From the NCBI GenBank assembly GCA_034432375.1, contig DAOUCA010000043.1:1-64000 (forward strand): a DNA stretch of 64,000 bases, in the 5' to 3' direction. The notes below the pieces were generated by a model. That model made no database searches. It was not told the DNA's origin and was given only the letters and a program-made list of their open reading frames with translations. How positions within the stretch are numbered: position 1 is the stretch's first letter; every line of letters starts with the position of its first letter. The position numbers were made by a program, and so were the translations under genes. Shown here piece by piece: positions 27,701 through 36,605 of this stretch. Source of the stretch: JAHBVH01 sp034432375 (GTDB taxonomy: Bacteria; Chloroflexota; Anaerolineae; Caldilineales; Caldilineaceae).

Positions 27701-30700
27701 CTGAAATTTATCAAAGGCGCTGATATTGATCTGGCGCACGGACGGCCGCAAAAATTCTGCATCGGGATAGTAAAGAAGATGCCAGGACGGTTCGGCCGGC
27801 CCCTGCCAACGCACCTCGACCGTATCGTAGGCACCCTCATGTAGTTCCTGGGGCAGGGTATTGGCCGGGGCCGTAAAGGGGGCTGTCTGTAACGGCGCGC
27901 GCGTCTCCAATCCATAGAGATAGGTTGTGCCCGCATAGGCGGGGAGCTCGCCACCGGCCAGAAAAAGTGCACGCGGCGCGGTCCCGGCCGGTAGCCCTGG
28001 AAAATTGGGCGCATGGATCCGCGCACGGCTTAGCGTCTCGCCGCTCTGTTCGATTTGGAAGACACCTGCATAAGTCGGCCAAAGATAGTAGGGGGTATCT
28101 TCAAGCGCCCCGGTCGCCGGCAACCCAACCAGGGTGTCATCACTAAAGCGCCCGTTGACCAACGTGCGCAGCGCCACGCCACCGATACTGGCCGGCGCGC
28201 TGCTGCTGAGGGCATCATCCATGCGTTCGTAGCGCCATAAGGCATCGGCGTCGAGGTATTCAGGGCACCGTTCCAGTTGTTCATGGGCATCAGTGGGCGC
28301 AAGCCGGATCGACTGGCCCGAGGTCAGTTGCAAGCAGAGCATTGGCTGCTCATCCGCGGTGGTAATCTGTACATGATTGACGGCGGCGGCATCAAGCTCA
28401 CTCAGCTCTGTCCGCAGCAACTCGCGCGGATGGACGCTGGTGCGTGGCGCACGGAACCACCCGCCCCAATCCGTGCCAAGTTCAACCCGATCGGCGGCAA
28501 AGAGCGCCAGCGAGTTGATGGTGTCAAACGCAAAGCGGCCGGTGCTCAATTCGATGGCTTCGTCATGGAGTTGCAGTTGTAGCGAGCCGTTACTGCCGCC
28601 GGCGCGCCCTTGGAGATCCCACTGCCAATAGCTTGAATCGTCGTTGCTGATCAGCGTATATTCGGCAAAGGGATCACTCCCGCTGTGCGCGGTAAAGAGA
28701 TCGTGATCTTGTTCAATCGTCAACCTTCCTTGATAGACGGCTTGGCTGTCGTTGCCGCAACGGACGAGCAGTTGCGTGCCCTGCGTGCGCATATCGCTGA
28801 TCTCACACTGGTCGGACGACTCGCCCGGCTTTGCGATGATATGCAGGGTGTTGCCGTCAAGCATGGCTTCTCCGCCAGGATGGTAGCTAAAGGAGGCAAT
28901 ACCGACCGGGGTGGCTGCCCACAATGTCTCTCCTTGCAAGAGCACTTCGCGCCAGGCGTCAATGGCCACCTGCCCTTCTAGCCAAGGCAACGGTTGCCAG
29001 CGATTGTCAAGGGCACGTTGCTCAAAGGTGTACGGTTCGCCAGCGGCAGGGGTCAACATGCGGAGTCGGTGCTGATTGACAACTGGGGGATGAGCAGCGT
29101 ACTCTTGCAAGCTGGCCCGCAGATCCGGCGCGGTAACCGGTTGCCAATGGTTGGTCAGAAACTGCCAAATCGCGCCTTTATCTTCTGCTAAGTAGAGGCC
29201 TTTGCGAACTGTTGCGGATGGCAGCGGGATATCCTCGTGTATACAGATAAACTGAGCTGGACTCTGGGCCGTAAAGTCAAAGGTTTGGAGACCGGCACGT
29301 AAGCGCACTGTAGCGTCATTGGCCACGGTGACGTAGTCATCCTCCCAAAGTGTGTAAGCGACGCCGTTGCATACCAGCGCATCCTTGAGCCTATCGTGGG
29401 GAAAACGTCCCCCTTCCATGGTGACCGGCAGTTGTGCAAAACTCCCATCCTGCAATTTGTATTCACCGATAGTCTGTCCTGTTCCGTCCGTATACCAACG
29501 CCAGAGATCATGCTTGATGCGCTGCCGTTGATCGAGTTCGGCGGGATTGGTGCAGGGCGTAAAAGGCGCACTGCCGCGTCTTTCGACGCAGCGCGCGTCG
29601 GTGCGCACCATGAGCCGTTGCGGATCGGCCACCGGCGCGCCGACGCGGGTAATCGCGGCCGGCTCGTCGCTCGGGTTAAGCCGTAGATCATAGAGATGGG
29701 CGACAGTGTCCAGAGCGGTGTTAAGCTGTGTGGAATAGTGTTGCAAGCTGCCGCTCGTCCCCACGTAAAGCTCATTCCCGTAGCGCGCCAATGCGGTTAC
29801 AACGTCAAAGGGAAACTGGCTGTCGACAAAGGAGAAAGTCGCCCATACTGTGCTGCCGTCCAGTTGATCCAAGCGCACTTCCTTATGTACCGCGCCGGCC
29901 ACCAAAGAAAAACGGAGACGGGGTGTTGTCGCCAGGGGGCGTTGTTGATAGGGATCTTGTACAGCAGCGCTGCTAACAAATTGCTGGGTAGCCCCATTCC
30001 AACGGTCGCGCTCTGCGTCATTGACTAGATAAAGCTCCGTACGGGCATCGGCCAAATGGAGATCGTCCAACCGGTCGGCGCGCTGTGCGGCAAGACGGTC
30101 CGCACGGAACGTCGCCAATGCGGCAGGATCGGCGGCGATCTCGAAGAATGCCTCCGTCATGACGTGGAGCTGATCGTCATGTGCGGAGGCTGCCACCATG
30201 CGATCTGCGGTAAAGGAGAGACCGTCATCTGTTTCGGTCAAATCAAAGCCATAGGGTATGCCGACGAGATCGATGGTGAGGGTGTTGCCGTCAAGCTGCC
30301 ACTGCCACGTCGTATTGTTTACAAGTGTGCGCACCGCAGCTGGGTCAGCGGCGACGACGCGCCAGCCGCTGGCGCTCTGTTGATAGCGCGTTGCACCATC
30401 CCAGTAATAAAGCGCACTGCCCGCTTCCGATTGCAAGGACCCTGTGGCGCGCGCTAATTCTTCCGGCCCTGGATCAAAGTCGCCCAGTTGATCGACTGGA
30501 TGGATGCCGGCGTGACTCTGTAGATAGAGCCGCTCATCGGCATATGCCAGGCTGCGCCGATCAACATCCCAAATAAATGCGCCATTCTCCCAAACCGGTA
30601 GGGCACTGCCCGCATTCTCGTTGGCAATGGTCGCGGCGACGGTACGGTCGCCCACGGTTTCCGTAAAGTTTACATCGGCGACGGTAATCGCGTAGCGCTG

Positions 30701-33700
30701 CGGCGTTGCCGCGATGTTCGCCGTTCCCGGCGTCGCCGTGCCGTTCCCCGCGACAAATGCCCCACGCACGGCCTGGATCGGCGCAGCCAGCATCAACGGC
30801 TGCAAGGTAATCCCACGTTGATCGAGGGCTAGACTTTCACTGTTATAGTGCCAGATTCCATGTTGGTTGGCCGCGGTCAGCCGATTTGTCGCGGGGGCAA
30901 GCAGGGCGTCAATCGGTTCAAAGAGGAGATGACCATCAACGATAAAATCACCTTTGGCAATCGCCAGGCGGCCCGTGCTGTTGCCGTCGGTAGCGATCTC
31001 AAATGTCTGCTGCGTGCGATTCCAGGCCAGCCAACCGACATCAAGCGCCGGCGGTTCTGTAAAGTCCGCCGTGGCCCGTTCGGCCAGTTGTGCCGTGCCG
31101 GTGGGACGCTGCGCGTGTAGCCCATTTTCACGGTCGAGTTGCAACGCGATAATCGGGTTGTAGGCCCAATCGCCGTTTGCCATTTTGACGGCATTTGATT
31201 GCAAACGGGGCCAACTGTCGTCCACCACACCGCGCAGGCGTTGGTCACTGTCGGCCATGACAGCAAGTTCAGCGTCGCCGGTATTCGTACTTTCGACGAC
31301 TAAGGCTTGATTGGCTGCATTGACAAAAGTAACCGTGTTGGACATGTCAACCGACACTGAGAGCAGTGCTTCTCCTGGTCTAAGCCGAAAGTCACCTGGC
31401 AACGCAAACGCCTGCGCCACGGTGAGACAATCGTAGGCAACGGGCGTGGGCAACGGCGTGTTCGTGGGGGTGACCGTCGGCGTGGGCGTTTCGGTTGGCG
31501 TGTGGGTCGCCGTTGGAGTAGGCGTAACCGTCGGTGTTTCGGTTGTGGTTGGCGTTGCGGTCGCAGTGGCGGTTGGTGTCGGGGTGGCGGTCGCCGTTGC
31601 AGTATTGGTCGCCGTCGGGCTTGCGCTGACTGTGTCGGAGACCGACGCCGTCGCACTGATCGCGGTGCTTGCCGTGATCGCGATTGCAGGATCTGGCACA
31701 GTTGCGTTCTGCGTTGGTGCCGCTGTGACCGTCGCTGTATGAGTCGGCGTATGCGTCGGCGTACGCGTCGCGGCGCTGGTGGGTGATATCGTGGGCGATG
31801 GTGTAGGCGTGCTGGTGGCTGTGGCGGTTGCCGATGGTGTGGCGGTTGGCAGCGGTGTTGGCGTCGGAAGATAGCACGTAGTCATGGTAAGCAGTTGTAG
31901 CTGTTCACGGCTGAGATGCCACCAGGCTTGATCGCTCCCGCGCACAAGGGCTACACTCTCTGCGGTCAGCAAATCAGTGGGGAGTGGTGCAGAAACCTTG
32001 CGGAGGGCGTTACCATCCCAATCGTAGGGGTAAAGGTCACTGTCAACGGCTGTCGCGCCCATCTCCTCGGCGGCAAAGATCGTAAAAGTGGGCTTGCTGC
32101 TTGTATTACCCGCCGGCGGTGGAGCAAAGCCATTGTCACGCCATACTCGCCACTGACCACCACTTTGGAGCCAAGGCAACGCCTTCTCGTCAAAGATCAG
32201 CTCATTGACATCGGACCACAAGGTGGCGCGTAGTTGGCTGTTGGCTTGCTGTTGTAGAACAAGCAGCGCATCATCGCTCCGCAGTAGTAGCGCTTCCGCA
32301 TGGGTTCGTACAGTCTGCACGCCGGTAAAATGCTGGGCGTCTGTCGATAGCGCCACCTCACGATTCGCCTCTGTATCAAAGGCGCGCAAGCCTGTGTCCG
32401 TTACAAAGAACAGCAGCGTTTGCCACGGGATCACTTGTTGGATCTGCGCAGGATCCAACCAAAAGGGTGATGGTCCAGATTGGGTGCACTCGTAGCGCCG
32501 ACCGTTGTGCGCGCTACACTGCTCCAGCCGGCCATCGCCATCGAGTTGCCAAACGGTGCCGCTATCGTCGAGATAGATGGTGTTGGTTGGCGGTGGCGCA
32601 TACTCGGCAAAGCGTGTGGGGTGGGGACCGGCTGCCTGCGCCACCCACCACGTGCCTTGCGCCTTGCTGGTGACGATTTTGCGGTCGATGGCGGTTGCTT
32701 CCTGGTAGCGTAGCGATGGGTCGGGGTCGCCTAATGGCGCAGGCGTCAGCCAGCGGCGGGTGGCAGGATCGTAGTACTGCAGGCGATCTTGAAGCAAGAA
32801 GGTCCATAGATCTCTCTCCCCGGCGCTGGTTGCTGCTTCCCGTTGCATGTCGAGCAGCGCCTCTGGTGCGGCGCCAAATGTTTTTGGCGGCGGTTGATAG
32901 ACGGCTGCGAGCGCAATCGGGCTGCTCTTGTCGGCGAGCATGGCGGGATCAAAATCGCCGACATAGAACTCCCCCGTCGCGGTTGCGGCGGTCACCGTCT
33001 CCACCGCGCCACCCCCTGCGGTGCTCGCTTCCACATTGATCGATGCAAAGCCGTTTACTGTTTTGTCCAACGGCAACGGGATCTCTGTCCAGGTGCGGAG
33101 ACGCAGATCGTAGTGCCAGAGTTCGCTATCGGTGGCGAAAAGCAGATAGGCAGGGCTACGGTCAAAGATCCGGCGCACGGCGCTCTGTTCTGGCCCAAGG
33201 CCCGGGGCTTCGAGCAGTGTGGTGCGCTGTCCGTTGCGCCATTCAACGACTGTTCCATCGGCAGTTAACCAAGCGGCGCGATTCTCTGCTTCGATCACGG
33301 TCACCGCCTGTGCCTCATATGGTCGTGGGGTTAAGCTAACCGGATCGGTGCGGCAACTATGGGGCAGTTGAATACTGTTAAGCGCGATGAAGGTGATCGT
33401 CATGCTTGCGCCGTTGGTGCCCTCTGTCAGGACAAGTTGATCTGCGAAGCGGTAGAGCCGTCCGCCGGATGGTGCCAAGCGCTGCTCATCGCGATACCAC
33501 GAACGGGCCGCGGGATCGTAAAAGCGCAGACCGGCATTGGTCATGACCGCGATTGTGCCTTGGGGCAGTTCACGCGCATCGAGCACTTGTTGTACCCCAG
33601 CACCGGCGCTGGGGTTGCGAAAGAAGCAGCGGGCGCTTGCAAATGTCTCTGGCTGGCTGAGCGGTTGGCCCATAAAAAAGCGCGTGTTGTCAGCAACGCG

Positions 33701-36067
33701 GTCGGTCCAAATCCAGTTGCCGCCGGCCGTCGATAAGCCCAAAACGTCGCCTGCATCGGGAAATAAGGCTGTTGAACCGAGCCAGGCGACGCGATTGGTC
33801 AGCGCCAAGGGTTGGCGGTTAAAGATGCCACTGAGCGTAACCGCGGTCTGGGCCGAGAACTCCCAACGGTTAACAATTTGGCGGCCGTCACGATCATATT
33901 CGGCAACGGCGCCGGCACCGGCAAGATAGAGCCATTGCCCATCGGCCAGCACATCGCTCAACGTCGCATCGGTCATGGGAAAGCCCGCTTGGTCGCCGAT
34001 TAGGACTGGGTTATTCCCGTTGCTCTGCACCAGCCGCTGTTGGTCGGTACGCATTATGATCTGGTTATTAAAGGCGACAATCTCCTCGGCTGTCTTGTCA
34101 ACCGGCGGTGCCGTAAATTCTGTCCATGCTCGTTGGTCGAGGTTGTACCGCCGGAGTCCATTTTGGGTCGAAACAACCAATTCATTGCCCAATTCGGCCA
34201 CATCCAACAACGGGCGATTGTTGAGTTCGGGCACGGCTGCGCCGGTTAAACGGCGTCGTTCGTCTGCCGCGGGATTGGTCGTGGCAGTTCCCGTCGAATG
34301 GGTGAATTGATAGAGACTGCCGTCACCCGCCAATAGGCCAATGCCTTGGGTGTCCCAACTGCGTACCTGTTCGACAGGACCGGGGATACTTTGCGGTGCA
34401 ACTTCGCGGCCGGAATCTGTGATATAGGCACTGGTTGCGGCATCCGCCACGGCATGGGCATAGACGTTGACCGCGCCCTCTGTGCCCGGCGTTACTGCAT
34501 AGAGGGCATCACCGGAGACCAACAGACGTACCTCTTGATCGCGTAGCCAATCGGGCAAAGCAGCGGCGTCGATATCTTCATAACTTCGTTGCGCGAGGTT
34601 GTGCAACAACGCCCCCTCGTCCCCGACCAACAACACTGTCCCATCCAAGTCGGCGGCGGCGGTGAAGCTTTCGGGGTCAAAGGCTGTTTTGGCCTTGGTG
34701 AAGATGGGGCGCGGTTCTTTCGCATTTTGATTGATCGCAACCAGATTCCCGGCCGCCGTCAGCACCAACACCTCACTATTATGACCATAGAGCAACTTCT
34801 TTACGTCCGCATCGTCCACCTGCCAGCTTACCAGCTCGGCCCCTTCTTGCAGTAGGCCCACACCGCGGGGAAAGCCGAAATAGAAGCCACCAGCGTCGGC
34901 AGTCGGCAAAAGCGCCGAAACCGGTTGCTCAAACACTTGTTGCCAATTGTGATCCTGCAGCGCATATTGATAGATCCCGGTGCGACCGGCGACGACCAAT
35001 CGTTCGCCCCAATCCTGGGCAAAGTGTAGATTCGACAGACTTAAATCGGGGTAAAGATTGCGCTCATGGATGAGGACCGTCGGTGTAGCAGTGGGCGTGG
35101 CCAACTTGCCAAGCCAAAGGCAGGCCTCGCCACCCACTTCACACGGATAGTGCATGAGCATCCACAGCGCCCCATCGGGTTCGGCATCGAGATCGACAAC
35201 AGCACCAGGGGCAATCTCGACCGCTAACAGCTCAGTTTGTCCAGTATCATTAATTTGGAGCGACGTGAGACCGTTTGGCGTCCCGATCCAAAAGCGCCCT
35301 TGCCACCAACGGAGGTGGTCGATCTGTAACGCGGGCAGTTGGTTGTAAAGATCCTGCGATAGCGTGAGCCAACGGTGTGCGTTGTTGTCATAGATGCCAA
35401 TACCGGCATCGCGTGTACCGACAACCAGCCAGCGCTTATCCGGTGAGAGCACCGCTGTCGTGAGTTGTTCGGTGGTGATCGGGAGCCCTTGCGCGCCGAC
35501 AAAGGCGGTATCGGCAATCAAGATCTCCCATTGCTCATTCTGTTTGCGCACCAACCCGCCTTCACGGGTCACGGCCCACAGCACATCTGCATCCGGACAA
35601 CTTGCCGCGCGCGACGAAAGCGGATCGGCACCGCAACCAGAGCGCAACATGACGAAATCACGGTTGATCGGGGCAGTGGCCGCAAAAGGTTCTTCCGCGG
35701 ACCAGAGCCGGGTGCGTGGATTGTAACGATGAATGATCCCACCCGCTTGCGCAATGTAAAGCTGTCGATCCGGCAGATGGGTGACAGCCGCTAGGAGGGG
35801 ATTGCGCGCGAGCTGATCGCGCACGTTGACGAGAATCCGGTTATCGCGTACAGGTTGCACTATGGGGGCGTCAAACCACCCGGCGCGCGTACCAACAAAG
35901 ACGTAGGCAAACCAGCCGCCGATCCCAATTAAGATGGCTGTTGTCAGACCGACAAGCATCACAATATCAATACGCCGACGGAGTGGAAGCTGCCAAGCGC
36001 GGTGGCGTAGCCGGCCACGAACTTGCGCTTCGGGTGCGCGATCTGGGTGGTGCCAAAGAGTTTTCAT
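24785..36067 (-). CDS. Giant membrane-anchored beta-propeller-TPR-CHAT protein (about 3760 residues)
   Basis: A single uninterrupted frame. The N-terminus is basic, with one membrane segment at about 34-56, so the rest should lie outside the cytoplasm. Residues about 70-1390 are beta-propeller-like repeats resembling sensor propellers (W-x-x-x...NGL, GxLxxL strands). A Thr/Pro linker (about 1395-1545) separates them from a second beta-rich block (to about 2880). TPR repeats follow (about 2890-3330), a helical spacer, and a CHAT domain (about 3400-3760) with an intact dyad: His3613 in HIAAHG and Cys3668 in LSACKT. The start ATG 36067 is preferred because the next upstream ATG (36133) sits inside a palindrome; neither has a strong ribosome site. 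It follows the TM2/zinc-ribbon gene and is coupled to the TPR membrane gene. Likely a sensor-protease. Confidence 0.85.
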   Translation of the reverse strand: MKTLWHHPDRAPEAQVRGRLRHRAWQLPLRRRIDIVMLVGLTTAILIGIGGWFAYVFVGTRAGWFDAPIVQPVRDNRILVNVRDQLARNPLLAAVTHLPDRQLYIAQAGGIIHRYNPRTRLWSAEEPFAATAPINRDFVMLRSGCGADPLSSRAASCPDADVLWAVTREGGLVRKQNEQWEILIADTAFVGAQGLPITTEQLTTAVLSPDKRWLVVGTRDAGIGIYDNNAHRWLTLSQDLYNQLPALQIDHLRWWQGRFWIGTPNGLTSLQINDTGQTELLAVEIAPGAVVDLDAEPDGALWMLMHYPCEVGGEACLWLGKLATPTATPTVLIHERNLYPDLSLSNLHFAQDWGERLVVAGRTGIYQYALQDHNWQQVFEQPVSALLPTADAGGFYFGFPRGVGLLQEGAELVSWQVDDADVKKLLYGHNSEVLVLTAAGNLVAINQNAKEPRPIFTKAKTAFDPESFTAAADLDGTVLLVGDEGALLHNLAQRSYEDIDAAALPDWLRDQEVRLLVSGDALYAVTPGTEGAVNVYAHAVADAATSAYITDSGREVAPQSIPGPVEQVRSWDTQGIGLLAGDGSLYQFTHSTGTATTNPAADERRRLTGAAVPELNNRPLLDVAELGNELVVSTQNGLRRYNLDQRAWTEFTAPPVDKTAEEIVAFNNQIIMRTDQQRLVQSNGNNPVLIGDQAGFPMTDATLSDVLADGQWLYLAGAGAVAEYDRDGRQIVNRWEFSAQTAVTLSGIFNRQPLALTNRVAWLGSTALFPDAGDVLGLSTAGGNWIWTDRVADNTRFFMGQPLSQPETFASARCFFRNPSAGAGVQQVLDARELPQGTIAVMTNAGLRFYDPAARSWYRDEQRLAPSGGRLYRFADQLVLTEGTNGASMTITFIALNSIQLPHSCRTDPVSLTPRPYEAQAVTVIEAENRAAWLTADGTVVEWRNGQRTTLLEAPGLGPEQSAVRRIFDRSPAYLLFATDSELWHYDLRLRTWTEIPLPLDKTVNGFASINVEASTAGGGAVETVTAATATGEFYVGDFDPAMLADKSSPIALAAVYQPPPKTFGAAPEALLDMQREAATSAGERDLWTFLLQDRLQYYDPATRRWLTPAPLGDPDPSLRYQEATAIDRKIVTSKAQGTWWVAQAAGPHPTRFAEYAPPPTNTIYLDDSGTVWQLDGDGRLEQCSAHNGRRYECTQSGPSPFWLDPAQIQQVIPWQTLLFFVTDTGLRAFDTEANREVALSTDAQHFTGVQTVRTHAEALLLRSDDALLVLQQQANSQLRATLWSDVNELIFDEKALPWLQSGGQWRVWRDNGFAPPPAGNTSSKPTFTIFAAEEMGATAVDSDLYPYDWDGNALRKVSAPLPTDLLTAESVALVRGSDQAWWHLSREQLQLLTMTTCYLPTPTPLPTATPSATATATSTPTPSPTISPTSAATRTPTHTPTHTATVTAAPTQNATVPDPAIAITASTAISATASVSDTVSASPTATNTATATATPTPTATATATPTTTETPTVTPTPTATHTPTETPTPTVTPTNTPLPTPVAYDCLTVAQAFALPGDFRLRPGEALLSVSVDMSNTVTFVNAANQALVVESTNTGDAELAVMADSDQRLRGVVDDSWPRLQSNAVKMANGDWAYNPIIALQLDRENGLHAQRPTGTAQLAERATADFTEPPALDVGWLAWNRTQQTFEIATDGNSTGRLAIAKGDFIVDGHLLFEPIDALLAPATNRLTAANQHGIWHYNSESLALDQRGITLQPLMLAAPIQAVRGAFVAGNGTATPGTANIAATPQRYAITVADVNFTETVGDRTVAATIANENAGSALPVWENGAFIWDVDRRSLAYADERLYLQSHAGIHPVDQLGDFDPGPEELARATGSLQSEAGSALYYWDGATRYQQSASGWRVVAADPAAVRTLVNNTTWQWQLDGNTLTIDLVGIPYGFDLTETDDGLSFTADRMVAASAHDDQLHVMTEAFFEIAADPAALATFRADRLAAQRADRLDDLHLADARTELYLVNDAERDRWNGATQQFVSSAAVQDPYQQRPLATTPRLRFSLVAGAVHKEVRLDQLDGSTVWATFSFVDSQFPFDVVTALARYGNELYVGTSGSLQHYSTQLNTALDTVAHLYDLRLNPSDEPAAITRVGAPVADPQRLMVRTDARCVERRGSAPFTPCTNPAELDQRQRIKHDLWRWYTDGTGQTIGEYKLQDGSFAQLPVTMEGGRFPHDRLKDALVCNGVAYTLWEDDYVTVANDATVRLRAGLQTFDFTAQSPAQFICIHEDIPLPSATVRKGLYLAEDKGAIWQFLTNHWQPVTAPDLRASLQEYAAHPPVVNQHRLRMLTPAAGEPYTFEQRALDNRWQPLPWLEGQVAIDAWREVLLQGETLWAATPVGIASFSYHPGGEAMLDGNTLHIIAKPGESSDQCEISDMRTQGTQLLVRCGNDSQAVYQGRLTIEQDHDLFTAHSGSDPFAEYTLISNDDSSYWQWDLQGRAGGSNGSLQLQLHDEAIELSTGRFAFDTINSLALFAADRVELGTDWGGWFRAPRTSVHPRELLRTELSELDAAAVNHVQITTADEQPMLCLQLTSGQSIRLAPTDAHEQLERCPEYLDADALWRYERMDDALSSSAPASIGGVALRTLVNGRFSDDTLVGLPATGALEDTPYYLWPTYAGVFQIEQSGETLSRARIHAPNFPGLPAGTAPRALFLAGGELPAYAGTTYLYGLETRAPLQTAPFTAPANTLPQELHEGAYDTVEVRWQGPAEPSWHLLYYPDAEFLRPSVRQINISAFDKFQQKRIAWNDPTPWIELYFSPHQLSVRRPGDDQHYPIQLPDEFTLVEPIVADDRLVLVGAHEILEVNLQTAMVGAFTDPLPLTAATPVPESTVVATPVITVTASSDDPNPTTEAISPAVEACAGGVINLTVGNFVEARRLLTEGYEALMHDEAANSNAVTNCGIHLAMLYQDSGEWIAALDIYTQLFAREQARNDPQTLWNIRSTQGTIYLQQGRYDEAEQLLTEARTYIQSTEDADAWSPPYMRNAALVTNYSGFGLLYNLLAGQQVSKDSTGYERARANFVKALELLRNLDDEAFAQLPPKQTGTRLDNGADTGDANAELMAQLLTTITGSMEPILLNNIGETYRYQALNTGETALFDKALAYYQQALDLTDQTKNGELVERIIRLGALGIVYNNRALVYFAQGNFDAARTDLQNALAILDGQLANGVASASIYVNLGYLHHRAGELQAAADDYEEAMARLETMRLVSDTGAARLNANSNLNLLDALPLQGTLAQFSDVYTLAVDVYRQLGRKEDLFRTAERGRARFFRDLMVTGRPQLAPEEADALLAVQGAYGQYQQSQMVLAQWQAAGATPEELANLEANLAVAEQNLSARMAALQAYGDKLTALAPGVDTTVEPQFVREQLLDEESTLIEYFVPDPRLERLLETPVTALVIDKAGIELVELDITTPELVQAVDYFRNLLDTTSDLAEVNQQAAALYDQLFAPLKPYIDHEKLIIAPHGILHYLPFAALRDGATNQYLVEAYTLSYVPSASVMPVLLANRNPNYHQLLALGNPDGSLPYTEAETQAVAQIYTTTLLLNDDATEQEIHENAAHFDLLHIAAHGNMTPYDPLQSNLVLAPSNAPDERCAAGRCDGKLTVGEVFGLNLSNANLVVLSACKTDVGAQSTGDEVIGLTRGFLYAGAPTVITTLWNIEDESTASLMTEFHRQWRAGQSAAQALRAAQIATMQAHPHPATWAAFLVHGDGSIGGN

Positions 36068-36118
36068 CGTCTGAGTATGCTTATCCCTATCCTGCGAACT
36101 CAAAAATGGAGGAGGTGG

Positions 36119-36156
36119 CCACCGTAGGGGCATGGTATACCGTGCCCCTACGGTGG
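36119..36156. repeat. Perfect 14-bp palindrome upstream of the giant CHAT gene
   Basis: CCACCGTAGGGGCA (36119-36132) and TGCCCCTACGGTGG (36143-36156) pair around a 10-nt loop. It fills the gap between the TM2/zinc-ribbon stop and the giant gene start. It could be a REP element, attenuate transcription within the cluster, or mark an RNA-processing site. Confidence 0.6.
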
Positions 36157-36165
36157 GGACGTTCG

Positions 36166-36516
36166 CTAATGTGCCTTTTCGGGCACGAATTCATGATTAC
36201 AGTAGCGGCAAACTTTGGCGTCGATGTTTACCCGTTCCGCGCAACGTGGACACTGTTTTGTATTGGTCAGAAATTGTTGCTGATTTTGTTCGTTGAGACG
36301 CTTTGCAACGGCATAGGCGTCATAGACCGACCAAATGTAGACGATCGCCCCTGTGAAGAAGCCAATAAAGACTGAGGTTAACAGCGCGTTCACGATCTGA
36401 ATACAAAAAATAAAGATGCCTTTGCCTACTTGTCCATTGTAAATTTGCCCAAGACCATTGAGGAGCAGGCTGAGAATTGCCGCCAACGTGGGGTTTTTTT
36501 CTTGTACGGTAACCAT
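36166..36516 (-). CDS. TM2-like membrane protein with C-terminal zinc ribbon
   Basis: 116 residues. The N-terminal half matches TM2-domain style: NPTLAAILSLLLNGLGQIYNGQ, two membrane segments (about 10-26 and 33-60) and a polar turn before YDAYAVAKRLN. The tail carries two CxxC pairs (Cys89/Cys92 and Cys103/Cys106), a zinc-ribbon knuckle. The start ATG 36516 has AAAGGA seven bases upstream; the longer frame to 36540 lacks this. It lies in the middle of the minus-strand cluster between a membrane protein gene and the giant CHAT gene. Possible adaptor or membrane docking factor; function not known. Confidence 0.8.
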   Translation of the reverse strand: MVTVQEKNPTLAAILSLLLNGLGQIYNGQVGKGIFIFCIQIVNALLTSVFIGFFTGAIVYIWSVYDAYAVAKRLNEQNQQQFLTNTKQCPRCAERVNIDAKVCRYCNHEFVPEKAH

Positions 36517-36605
36517 TGTTTGTTCCTTTCTAATAGGCATAGAGCTGTAACAGAATGAGGACTCATCGCTGAATTCAAGGAGTAGAATTCTTGGGTGGAT
36601 CCCGA

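Noticed and set aside
36068..36133. 22-residue N-terminal extension of the giant CHAT protein
   Set aside because: The upstream ATG lies within a perfect palindrome and lacks a ribosome site; the extension is low in typical N-terminal features.
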